Assembly (NCBI GenBank): GCA_001692895.1
Contig: KV748195.1
Coordinates: 2,294,001 to 2,358,000 of the forward strand
From: Cenococcum geophilum 1.58
Taxonomy: Eukaryota; Ascomycota; Dothideomycetes; Gloniales; Gloniaceae
DNA: 64,000 bases
Direction: 5' to 3'
How positions within the stretch are numbered: the stretch's first letter is position 1; every line of letters starts with the position of its first letter. Shown here in pieces: positions 47,081 to 57,840 of this stretch. The translations under genes were made by a program, and so were the position numbers. Under the pieces are notes generated by a model, which had not been told where the DNA came from, made no database searches, and saw nothing but the letters and a program-made list of their open reading frames with translations.

Positions 47081-49650
47081 ATAACTAAGGTATTTATATT
47101 TATCTTAACCGTAAAGCGGACGCCGTATAAGTATACTTAATACTTCTTTAATATATATAGTAATGCCTAATACTTAAGCTTTCCTAAATCGTACTTCTGC
47201 TTTACTTAAGACTAAATACCACTCTTATATTAATATAGGTAGCGGCAACCTTTTACGTCTAGTTATATAAAACCGTATCCCTATCTATTCTTATATCCGT
47301 TAACGGCGAAAATAATTAGCCCCGCCCCTTTACTATAATTCAATTAAACTAATATAGGTGTGGTAGTAATTGCATACTTTAGAGTCTTTATAGTAGTTAT
47401 CTACTTTATACCCTATATAAACGGAACGTTTGCTTATCCCTTCGCACGTTGGTTTGCGTCCTACGGTATCGATAAGGGCCTGGCCAATAAGAGGCGCCCG
47501 TTGGGCGCCCGTGTGTACGATGTTCCTAGGCTTGGCGCCAAGTGTAGGACTCCAACGTGCGAAGGGATAATAGTCGGAAGATTAGCTCTGCCTTTATTAC
47601 AAAGTCTTTTACCTATATTTGATAATATGTAATAACTCCTAAAAATGCTTAGGTAAATATAATGTCTTTATAGTCTCTCTAGTAAATAATTTTTATAACT
47701 TTTAACTTTTCTAAATATTGTCCCTTTTTATTATAGCGGTAGCCAACTACTATAATTTTATCTTTATAGAAATAAGACTTTACGCCTAAAATTATATACC
47801 TAGCTCGTTCTAAATCTATAAGTACTCTATCTAGCTATATAATATATTCTAGAATATATCTATATATACCTAAAAGGCTCTTTTCTCTTTTCTCTATTCT
47901 ATATTATCTATACTCCTTTTACTATAATATTATCCAGAAATAGTAAGGTATAGTATAGGATATATTGCTTTAGGATCTTAATAATTATCCTTATAAACTA
48001 CGCTACTAAATTTATACCTTTTATAAGTACTATTATTTATTATAAAAGTCCCAGAGGTGTTATAAAGGCTATTAGGTTTCTACTTTTTATATTTAGCTCT
48101 AATTAGTTATAGCTAAAGAAGAAGTCTACTAGAGATATAACCTTATACCCTATAAACTCCTTAGAGAACTTATTAGCATATAGCGGTAAATTTACATCCC
48201 TAATAGTTACTTAGTTAATATTTATTGCTATATTAATTAGTTAGTACTTCTTATATTTCTTTTTACTTATAAAAAACTATAGATTCCTATATAGGCTTTC
48301 ACAATATTCTAGAGTCCCTTAAGCTAGTTATTTTTGTAATATATTTATTACCTCTCCTTATTAGGCCCTTAGTGTAGGAAAGTTTGGTACTTATTATACT
48401 TTATATAGCACAGTTTTAATCTTTAATAGTATAGCTACGTCCCTGCTAACACAATATATTTTAGAGAACTCCTATACTAAAGCCTCTTTTTAGTTAAATA
48501 ATATAGCCTTAAAGATTTCCTGTTCTCTTGGCTGAATATCTTCTATAATTATACGCTCTAATTATTCTAGCTTTCGTCGTGTACTATAGGCCAGCTTAGT
48601 ATATCGCGGCTTAAGAAAATAATTATATAAACTAAGAGGTAATCCTTAAATAGACGCCTTTTACTAATATAGGACCACTTCTTACTACTCTATTATACCT
48701 TCTATAACTATTCTATCTAGTACTAATAAGTTAACTAGGTAGACTTTATCCGCTTTTTATTTATATATAGTTGCTATACTTATAGCGTTCTATTAGGCCT
48801 TACTTCTATAACCTTTTATTTATATTATAAATAGATTTATTATCTTTAATATTCGATATATAAGGGATCTAGCCTTTACTTTAAATACTAGCTTCTACTT
48901 TCCTCCGAAGTGCTTCTTTAGGACTTTCTTTAATGTTTTACTGTTAAGCTCTCTCCATCTAGTATTATATTCTTTTTTCGTCAATAGCTATATCTGATAG
49001 ACATCTAAAATAGTAAACATCCTTATTAAAATCGTACCGTATTTCCCTTCTCTCTGTTTTCTTTGTCTTTAATATCCTCCTTATTCTAATACACTAGGTT
49101 ATAAGTAACCCGGATATAATTCTAGCGATTATACTAGTTATATATTTCTAAACTACTACTTATACTAATTCCTTTATCTAGTTTAAGGAATATTATATTC
49201 TTATAGGACGTTAAGAACCTTATTTTAACTCCGCTATCTTTTAATTAAATAATATAAGATACCTAGCCTATTATAGTACGCTTTATTACTAGTTTAGCCC
49301 TTACCAACTATAGCTTACTAAGTATTACCTTATATAATATTTCTCCTATAGTAATAAAAGTTATAGATATTAAGACGTTACTAATTACTATAGGGGCCGC
49401 ATGCACCAATCTAATAAACTTAAACTAAGTCCTATTAGCAGATATTAGATATACGCCCTATAACTATAAAAGTAGACTTAATATCAGCAAGCCATATTAT
49501 AGAGTTACACTTTCCTTAATAAGGTTAAGCTCTGCTTTAGAGTTAATTAAGTACCTAATCCTTTTATCTCCTATCTATACTTCTACCTTTAGATATTATT
49601 ATTAAAACTAGGTAAATTCTGCCTCCCGTTTAATCTATTCTACCTTAGTA
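47081..49650 (-). pseudogene. Ty3/Gypsy element H pol remnant: RT and RNase H
   Basis: Minus-strand frame with a different RT motif from the other families: TLLFLDNII with FLDN at 47939-47950 (FLDD type). Upstream are FSKEFIGYKVISLVDFFFSY and TPLGLL. Downstream are LDRVLIDLERARYIILGVKS, AFLGVITYYQI and, beyond the small MITE, NVPFI and TLKYAITTTPILV, the palm-to-RNase H connection of fungal Gypsy elements. The frame ends at 47081 within RNase H (GVRFTVKINI), where D begins. The MITE at 47437 splits it between FRLL and NVPFI. Confidence 0.75.
47437..47567. mobile_element. 131-bp MITE with TA target duplication
   Basis: Perfect 16-bp inverted ends TCCCTTCGCACGTTGG, flanked by TA at 47435-47436 and 47568-47569. 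It is GC-rich and unmutated relative to its surroundings, with internal hairpins GGCGCCCGTTGGGCGCC and CTTGGCGCCAAG. It shares the terminal TCCCTT with the MITE in B1 but not the rest. It is non-coding. Confidence 0.85.
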
Positions 49651-49655
49651 GTTAT

Positions 49656-49872
49656 TGTTGGTTACACAAGGTAATATTACGTAGCTACGGTTCGTAGATA
49701 GTATAATGATTGTTCTGTTATTATTCTTAAAGAAAGGGGTAAGGAACTTAAGGTTCCTCACCACGCTAGTGCCGCGGCGGCACGTAATGGCAACTTACCG
49801 CACATAACGGCAACTTGCTACACGTGACGGCAATATGCCTTATATAGTGACTATTTGCCTTTATTCCTAATA
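49656..49872 (-). repeat. LTR of G, left copy (3' LTR)
   Basis: TGTTGGTTACA start, CCTAATA end. It contains the GC-rich near-palindrome GTGCCGCGGCGGCAC and three ~20-bp tandem units built on CACGTAATGGCAACTTACCG, probably promoter or regulatory repeats. It is highly similar to the right copy. Confidence 0.88.
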
Positions 49873-52800
49873 CTAGTAACTTTTCTTTTGTAGTTGCCAT
49901 CTATATATATATACCGCTTAACTAGCGGAATAAAAATTAATCCTCCTTACTTACTATTACTATTATAATGTAAGTCTCGCTATCCCAAAATTTGCCTTTT
50001 AGCACGTAGTGCTTTCTTGCTTATAAGTTATGGGTAGGTATCTTATTAGTAGGGCCGCTAAGGCGCTAGCGGTAAGCGAGCTAATAGCGATTTTCCATCC
50101 CGGGGATGGAAAATCCTAATTGGCTGGTTTAAGTTAGGGTCTATAGAATATTATACCCCCTCCTCTAAAAAAGTCTTAGCAAGAGAATCTAACTAATTAG
50201 ATAACTTTAACCGCCGGTTAAAGTTCCTAGACATCTTAAGACCTTATATAACTAAGAAATTTCTAAGGACTCCCTTTTAACCTAACCTTTAACTCGTATA
50301 CGTAGAGTATTTATATTAATAAATGTCTTTAGTGCCTTGTTTAGGTTCGCCTTTATTATTATATCTACTAGGTTATCTTAGCCATTAATCTATTAAATCT
50401 TAAAGAGTTCTTAACGCTTGTAGGATTGCTAAAGTGCTATAATATTAATTATAAGGCGCTTCTCCTTTATGGTACCGAGCTTAACTAAATACTTATAGAG
50501 GGAATATAAGTTAGTGTATACAATTATAGGGATAATAGGAAGTTCGAGTCGATCTATAATTATCTTTAGGGTAGTTCCAATTGCAATTACTATATTAACT
50601 CTGCTAACTATTCTATATATCTCTAACGCTAAAACGCTTTAAGTAATATACTTACTCTTAGTTAAGCTCTAATAGATAAAATTGCCGTAGATTATAAAGT
50701 TATTCTCTCTAGTAGATTCGTTCGCGATAATAATCTTATATCCTAGCTAGGAGCTAAAATCTTTATTATTTACGAATAATCTATTAATAAATACAAAGAG
50801 CTTAGCGGTAGGAAGGTTAATAGGCACGTAGAGTAGTCCTTAATTAAGATGGTTTATTTGCTAGAAAAGACGCTTATTTAGGGTAAGGATATTATCCTTA
50901 GTTAGTCCCTAGTATTAAGCCGTAATAGAGAGATTAAATAAAGCCTTGGGTTAATAGATAGAAGCAATATAAGCTCCGCAAGCACGTTGCTCCACATATC
51001 CTTGCTTTAGAGAATTAATGTTAATAACGTTAATCTTCTTACTTTAACCCTTCTAGCGTAAAGTAATAAAATCCTTATTTAGGGAGAGGATGTATCCATT
51101 AAAGAGTAATAGTATTGTTAAGTTAAGCTTTTCCTTTAGCTTTACTATAAGATTTGCCTTTACTAGCTTATCCTCTTTAAGAGCTAAGAATTAGTCGTCT
51201 TCTAAGATGATTGTATTATTAGTTTATATATTAACAATTCCGAATAGGGTTCCTGTGGTTATAATAAGGAAGTAGGGATTAAATATAGAAGTAGTTATTA
51301 AAAGCTTCTCTTTATAGTGCTTGCTATAGGTAGCCCACTAGTAAGTTCCTGCCTCTGTAATTCTATATAATGGCTTAAGNATAACNATAATNNTNTCTTN
51401 AGGATACTNGTAGCGAATTTGCTCCGGAAGGTATGCTAATATTAAGCGCTAAAGATGCGTCTCTAATTGGGTGTAGGCTTAAGTAATATATTATAAATAA
51501 ACCGCCATTTTATTCTTTATTAAGGAGGGAGCTAATGCAATAATAACTTGCTAACTAGCTCGTTAAATTATAGGAGATTATATAAGAATTATCTTTTTGC
51601 CATTATTATTATAACCTTAGATAATAAGCCTTAATTTCTTAAATAGGGCGTTAGTAGCCTTACCCTTAATCTTATTAACTATCCTTAACTTAAAGATGCG
51701 AACTTTATTAAACTTAGTAGGGTTATACTTTTTAAATTTAAAAATTTCTTTTATAATAAGACCGTCGATCTTTTACTTATCGGATACTTAGAAAGGAGCT
51801 CCTAGAGTTATAATACGACCTTCCTTTTAGAGCTATTTTGCGAGCTTAAAGTTAGCCTTCTCTTTAGCTGTTATAAAGGCCATTAATAACTCAACTTTAT
51901 TCTTAATGGCGGTAATAAATTATTCTTTAAAATTAATAAGATGTTAGCAATTTCGTAATCCCTTTAGGCGACCTCTACCGCGTTGTAGTTATAGCGCATC
52001 TACTACAATTATATTGGGATTGTAGTCGCCTTCTAAAGTATATTAATCGTAGTTCTCTTTTAGGGTATCTTCTAGGGCATCCTATAAAGGCTCGGAATTA
52101 TTATCTTTATAGTAAGGCTTAATAACAGTTAAACGGAATTAAGTGGATCTATAAGGCATTTAAATAGTATAAGTTTAACTATTAATTACAATAAGTTAAT
52201 ATAGGCCTAACTATCCTCCCTTTTTACGCTATACGCGTACCTTAGACTAGAGTGGCAGATTAATTATAGTTAAGGTGTTTAGGCCATTTCTTATTCCTAG
52301 TGCGTTATTAACCTAGCGTATAGTATAGAGGCGTTATACCTTCTTTATTGCCTTATAAATCGCCTTAGCTTATTATATAACAGAGAAAGATAGTAAAAAA
52401 TTGTTAGTTATTTATGGGTAGGCGCTAAAGACTAGCAACGTAGGTATGAGTCTATTTAGGCTAGCGGAATTATTAATAGCTTTAACAGCTATTTATAAGG
52501 TAAGTTTTTTACTAGCGTCCTTTAGTTCTAAAGAGATAATCTTATATACGCGGCGTAATGGCGCATAATATCGCTCCACTTTTTTAATACTATTATATGC
52601 CTTAATAGGGACTTCCTTAACCTTAATTGCTATTGCCTTTATTTATTATCGGAACTCTATAGATAAGAAGTTCTTTTTTACGTTATAGACGATTTAATTA
52701 GGGGGTCCTAGGTAGATATTAATTTAGTATAACTAAAGGGTATCCTATACGTTCCTAGCTAATATATCCTTTAAGAATCGTGCGGCTTAAAAGGAGGTTA

Positions 52801-55579
52801 AGAAGTTAATAACTTGGAGTACTAGCTTGCCGCTAAGATATATAACGTCGACGATAATATAGAAGTTAAAGTCGTAGTTATTTTTAAGGGTGAACTTAAA
52901 TCGGCTAGGGGACCTCTGGTTTATTTAGTAGTGGTAGTAGTATTTTATAAGATGCTTAATTGCCTTAACCTTAACTTTATAGCCTGCTTGCTAAAGAACC
53001 CTAAGTAATTAGTAAACTAATAGGTGGCCAAAATAATGGTGTAGTTAGCGTAACTCTAACTTAGTTAAATGGCTTTAAGCAACACTCTTTTCTAGTTATT
53101 AAAGGAGTAGCTAAGGGTAACCCTACTTACGTATAATAGGCACCCGATTATCTCCCTGCACAAGTATATTCTTAAGGTTATTAAGCTTAACGCCTAGTTT
53201 ATTTATATCTTTAATATAAAATAGAAATGGGGTATTTATAAAAATAACGTAAAAAGTAATATACCCTAAGGGGGTTTAAACCCTAATTATGCTAAGAGAG
53301 ATTATAGTACCTTTGCTAAAACAAATTATGTGTTAGCCTACCGTTAAATGGTTAATCTAAACAGAGCTATTAAGCTGCTAAAGGGCTTAAACTTAAGGTT
53401 CTTCTACTGTAGATACTCCTGCGGCTCTAGTATCCGGCATAATACTATAGAAGACGTTCGCCGAGTATTTATTATTAAAGGAAAACGCGGAGCTCTTCTT
53501 TGGCTTATTAAAGATATCTAACTTTGTAATAAAATAGAGCGTAGATTGGTTATTAAGAATAGCGATAGTTTATATGCTATTTACCTCACCATACTTAGTA
53601 AAGTATTAGTTAGGTAAGTAGTCCTCAATTTCTATATCTATAAGGAGCTGTTTGGTCTTATTAACCTTACCCTTAAGATCTTTTACGCCTTTATATTAAA
53701 CTAGGAAGCTTTAAAANTAGGCCGTAGTNACCTTATAATTTNTAANATTTCTTATACTNTAANGGAACTTNTTATATGCCTNNTTTNNCTTATTAAGGGA
53801 GTGTCTAGTTAACTAGTAATTTAGCTTCTTATAAACGTAGCACTTCTTCTAGCAATTACTTTAAAGTGAATCTCTACGAGGACCTCCATAATTACCTCGT
53901 GGTTAACGTTAATTATACCCTCTTCCGTATTCCCTACTACGGCCACTATATATTTAATTAGTCTAGTTATAATCGTATTAGTTAGGAATACTTAGTTAGG
54001 TAGAGTTTTTGGTATAAAACTATTAAAATTCTTATATTTATATTATAGTACCTACGGCAGAGCGTAGCTTAGTATATACTCCTTTAAATATGTTTATAGG
54101 TTTATATAGCGCCAAGTTACACTTAGGAACGCTATAGTATGCTAAGATAACCTAGTCCCTTAGGCTATTCTTATTTTAGTAAGTTTTGGTAAGGCTATAT
54201 TAGATTTTCTAAAGTTTATTAAAGAGTAGTTAAAGGCACTCTAAACGAGTCTTTATTAGGTTAGAAGTAATAACTCTTTAGAATATAGTCTCTTGCCATT
54301 TAGATATATAAAGTTAGCGATTTTTATTAGTCTTAAAGTGGGCTCTAGTGAGCTAAAGCATTATATTAAAGCTATAGTTTTTACCCGTAATATAGTCGTA
54401 ATAGAATATTACTACCCGTCCCTTTAATATAATGGAGAAAGCGTAGTAGTACTAGTAGCATTAAATTCCGACCTTATTGCAGCAGTTATAAAAGACCTAT
54501 AGTTTTACTCTAAGTATATTATATAATTCTCCTCTAAACTTCTTCTCTTCGTCTAAATATACCTTTATTAGATTCGTAACTTCTTATAATAAAGGCTTAC
54601 TAGTTGGCTGGAGTAGAGGAGCTAGAGGCAGCGGAGGTAGAAAAAGAGTACCTCTTAGTGGGAGAGCACCTCTAGGTGGGAGAATACCTCTAGGTAGGGA
54701 AGTAGTGTTCTAGGGGTTTCGTTCTAAATTAAAGTTGCCTTCTAAAGAATATAGGTTGGTTTTAGGTTTCCGTAGTTAATATATAATCTTAGCTTCTATC
54801 TATACTGGTTCTTCTATACTAGTAATAACGGCCTAAATATTACTAGCGATTAGGTTGCCGTTCTTAGTAATATATACCCCGTTCCTACAGAGAAAGTCTT
54901 AAAAATCCTAAATAATATTAACATTGCCTAGTGCCCAGGTGTTAGCGGTCCATCCTACGAAATCCTCCCTAAAATATTCCTACAGCTGTAAATCGGTGTA
55001 GTATTTACTTCGGTAGAATACAATACAATGTAAGAGAAAGCTATTAACTTGTTTTGCGGTACAAATTATTATATTAAAGGTAAATTCGTCCTAATTTTTA
55101 TTAATAAGTTTCGCGTACGAAGCTACCCCTAATAGTAAGGAGTCTTCCTAGTTATTTAAAGTAGGCATGGCCATGTTTTTGGAGGGAGGGAGGTGTTATT
55201 GGCGTAGGGATTGTCGTTTGGTACGCGTTCGTGACGTGTATTTGCCGCCTAGTATACGTTCGTGGTTTAGTACGCGTTCGTAATAAGAATCTGCGATTAT
55301 GGGGCTTAGGACCAGTTTTAGCCTTAAATCGCGAAGACTTATAAAGCGTGTTGTTCTGCGTAATAGACGCAAGAATCCGTAATCTTAGAAAGGCTTAGGA
55401 CTAGTTCTGGCCTTTAGATCCTTAGATTTATGGAAGAGTTCTATTTAAGGTTTAGGACCAGTTCTAACCTTAAAAGATAGCTTCCTTTAGCACGAGTAGC
55501 ACTAGTACAGTGGCTTATCTCTTCTTAGTGGAATACCTAGCTGCTCTATAGTATAATAGTAAAGTTAATTACTAATTAG
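49873..55579 (-). pseudogene. G gag-pol remnant (Copia type)
   Basis: The RT segment reads GIVNI*TNNTIILEDD at 51194-51240, the fungal Copia variant in which TDDT takes the usual catalytic position, here TNNT. It is followed by LALKEDKLVKANLIVKLKEK and LLFNGYI. A gag zinc-knuckle-like stretch near 53824-53850 reads KKCYVYKKLN, with Cys changed to Tyr. Frames have many TAG/TAA. N clusters at 51380-51410 and 53716-53790. The enzyme order places G in Ty1/Copia; the family name is from memory of fungal relatives. Confidence 0.75.
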
Positions 55580-55796
55580 TATTAGTTACATAAGGTAATA
55601 TCACGTAGCTACGGTTCGTAGATAGTATAATAATTGTTCTGTTATTGTTCTTAAAGAAAGGGGTAAGGAACTTAAGGTTCCTCACCACGCTAGTGCCGCG
55701 GCGGCACGTAATGGCAACTTGCCGCATATAACGGCAACTTGCTATACGTGACGGCAATATACCTTATATGGTAACTATTTGCCTTTATTCCTAATA
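55580..55796 (-). repeat. LTR of G, right copy (5' LTR)
   Basis: 217 bp, starts TATTAGTTACA (RIP form), ends CCTAATA, followed by TSD GTTAT. It has the same internal near-palindrome and tandem units as the left copy. Confidence 0.88.
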
Positions 55797-55801
55797 GTTA
55801 T

Positions 55802-56640
55802 TAAATTAGCTTAGTTAGTATAAAAAGTTAGGTGCGCTAATAATATAGATACTTTAACGCCTTCTTGCTTTTATTAGTAAGTCTCTATAAAGGTAGCGGA
55901 AGAGGCTTAAAGAGTAACTTTATAACTTTAGGTATATATATAAAGTAGTTACTAATAGTAACTTTAACAGTTTTTAATAAGATCTTATCTGCTATTATAG
56001 TCAGGCTTAGGATATTCCCTTTTAGTATATCTATTATCCTAACTAGTTTTAATTACAGTGCTTTAGCGGTTATTATCGCATCTATTTCTTACTCTACTTC
56101 TCTTTTTAGCTGCTTAGTATAGTCCAATTTATTAGTCTATTTGTTATTTCCTAGTAATTAAGGAACTTACTATTATAGTTATAGTACGATTTAGATATAT
56201 CCTTCTAGTTATATATTTTAAACTATTGCTAATTACGGACCAGTTGGTTTTAAAGATAGTTTTATTACCTTTATATCCCCTTACGGTTTTATAAGATTAT
56301 ATAACCGCGTTATAGGCTATAACTAGGTTACTACTTCTACTAAATTAATGTATACTAATTTTACTTAGTATATATCTTCCTAGGACTCGCTGAGTTCTTC
56401 TTTACTTTTAGCGCTATTACTTTTTATAAGCTCTACTAAGGACGCATTTAGTTATGCCTATCGCTGTTATATTAGAATTAATATTTGCATTCTACCTTGG
56501 CTAGTCTTTAAGGAACTTAATTTAATTATTACTTAGTAAGTACGGGAGTGGATTTTTCTAGGTGCTTCTATATTCTAGTATAGATTTAGTTATTCTTATT
56601 TATATATAGAAACCTATAGCTAACTAGTTCTTAGAGTTTT
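55802..56640 (-). pseudogene. Probable continuation of element H beyond G, degraded
   Basis: By position this continues H after excision of G. The minus strand gives broken frames without a diagnostic motif (for example GYKGNKTIFKTNWSVISNS and a Lys/Arg-rich stretch). It could be gag or the region before RT. AT-rich, RIP-like. Confidence 0.35.
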
Positions 56641-56764
56641 AGGTATTAGTTAATAAAATAATAAGGGCCTCTATATCTATAGCATGTCTTAGCTTATATT
56701 TAGTATATACTAAGGTTTCCTAGTCCTCTATACCTTCCTAGGCCTAGCTTATATTGTTCTTATA

Positions 56765-56832
56765 AATCGCGTAACGTCTTATAGACTCCTCGAATACATA
56801 CGCTTTATAGCCACTACCCCCGTCCTATAACA
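56765..56832 (+). repeat. Partial LTR similar to the D LTR, opposite orientation
   Basis: CTTATAGACTCC...CTACCCCCGTCCTATAACA matches the 3' part of the D LTR (46888-46960) in inverse orientation. The 5' part of such an LTR further left (from about 56640) is too diverged to follow. Probably a degraded solo or end LTR. Confidence 0.45.
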
Positions 56833-56900
56833 AATTATTTCTATAAATTCTATAATTAATTACTAGTATAAAAATATATATCTATACGCCTATATATTTA

Positions 56901-57102
56901 TATAAAGCTCTATATAAAGCTCTATATAAGGCTCTATATAAGGCTCTATATAAGGCTCTATATAAAGTTCTATATAAGACTCTATATAAGGCTCTATATA
57001 AGGCTCTATATAAAGTTCTATATAAGACTCTATATAAAGCTCTATATAAGGCTCTACTTAAAGCTCTACTCAAAGCTCTGCTTAAAGCTCTGCTTAAAGC
57101 TC
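56901..57102. repeat. 12-bp minisatellite, AAGCTCTATATA units
   Basis: About 17 units of TATAAAGCTCTA with AAGGCTC, AAGTTC and AAGACTC variants; units at the right end change to CTTAAAGCTCTG. On the minus strand it would encode ALYR repeats, but no gene context supports translation. Confidence 0.85.
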
Positions 57103-57218
57103 CTCAAAGTCGTCTCCCCCTTCGCTCCTCCGTCGTCGTCGCTAGGACGCCCCTGGCTATATAGCCCCTACGGACACGTCATCAGACGCCAAATACCAGA
57201 CACACCACAACCTCTACT

Positions 57219-57716
57219 ACAACTAGTCTACAGCCATTACGCTGCAGACGACCTCCGCAACCAGTCTACTGCCATCGCGCTGCAGACGACCTCCACCACA
57301 ACCTGTCTACTGCCATCGCGCTGCAGACGACCTCCACCACAACCTGTCTACTGCCATCGCGCTGCAGACGACCTCCACCACAACCTGTCTACAGCCATCA
57401 AGCTGCAGACGGCCTCTACCACAACCTGTCTACAGCCATCAGGCTGCAGACGACCTCTACCACAACCTGTCTACAGCCATCAAGCTGCAGACGACCTCTA
57501 CCACAACCTGTCTACAGCCATAGCCATCAAGCTGCAGACGACCTCTACCACAACCTGTCTACAGCCATCGAGCTGCAGACGACCTCCGCAACCTGTCTAC
57601 AGCCATCGAGCTGCAGACGACCTCTACCACAACCTGTCTACAGCCATCAGGCTGCAGACGACCTCTACTACAACCTGTCTACAGTCATCGAGCTGCAGAC
57701 GACCTCTACCACAACC
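57219..57716. repeat. 41-bp minisatellite
   Basis: About 12 tandem units with period 41, each containing CATC(G/A)(C/A/G)GCTGCAGACGACCTC and ACAACCTGTCTACAGCC. A few units are shorter or carry a duplicated CAGCCATAG. Right-hand units keep CA and TG steps, so the array is almost free of RIP. The period is not a multiple of three, so it is not coding. Confidence 0.9.
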
Positions 57717-57796
57717 GCAACCACTACCGCTACAATATGCCATACAACACCGCACTATAGGCGTACCGTAGATGCGCAGATAGGGTAGCTACAGCA

Positions 57797-57823
57797 GGGG
57801 GGAGAGGGGAGGGGGGCCGGCCC
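57797..57823 (+). other. G-run tract with quadruplex potential
   Basis: Runs of six, four and six G separated by AGA and A are followed by GGCCGGCCC. This composition is exceptional in the island. It lies just right of the 41-bp array. Confidence 0.6.
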
Positions 57824-57840
57824 GTGTTACTTTAGCACGT

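Larger units (their letters stand above)
49656..55796 (-). mobile_element. Ty1/Copia element G, full length
   Basis: 6141 bp with 217-bp LTRs at 49656-49872 and 55580-55796 and the duplication GTTAT at 49651-49655 and 55797-55801. The coding strand is minus, with gag near the right LTR and reverse transcriptase near the left, so integrase precedes RT as in Copia. It is RIP-mutated inside, while the LTRs keep many CA/TG steps. Confidence 0.88.

Noticed and set aside
47360..47632. 90-codon plus-strand frame
   Set aside because: It crosses the MITE and antisense H RNase H sequence; no coding signal.
55572..55757. 61-codon minus-strand frame
   Set aside because: Lies inside the G LTR; the other LTR copy does not keep it as a gene.
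56882..57073. 63-codon ALYR-repeat frame
   Set aside because: Produced by the 12-bp minisatellite.
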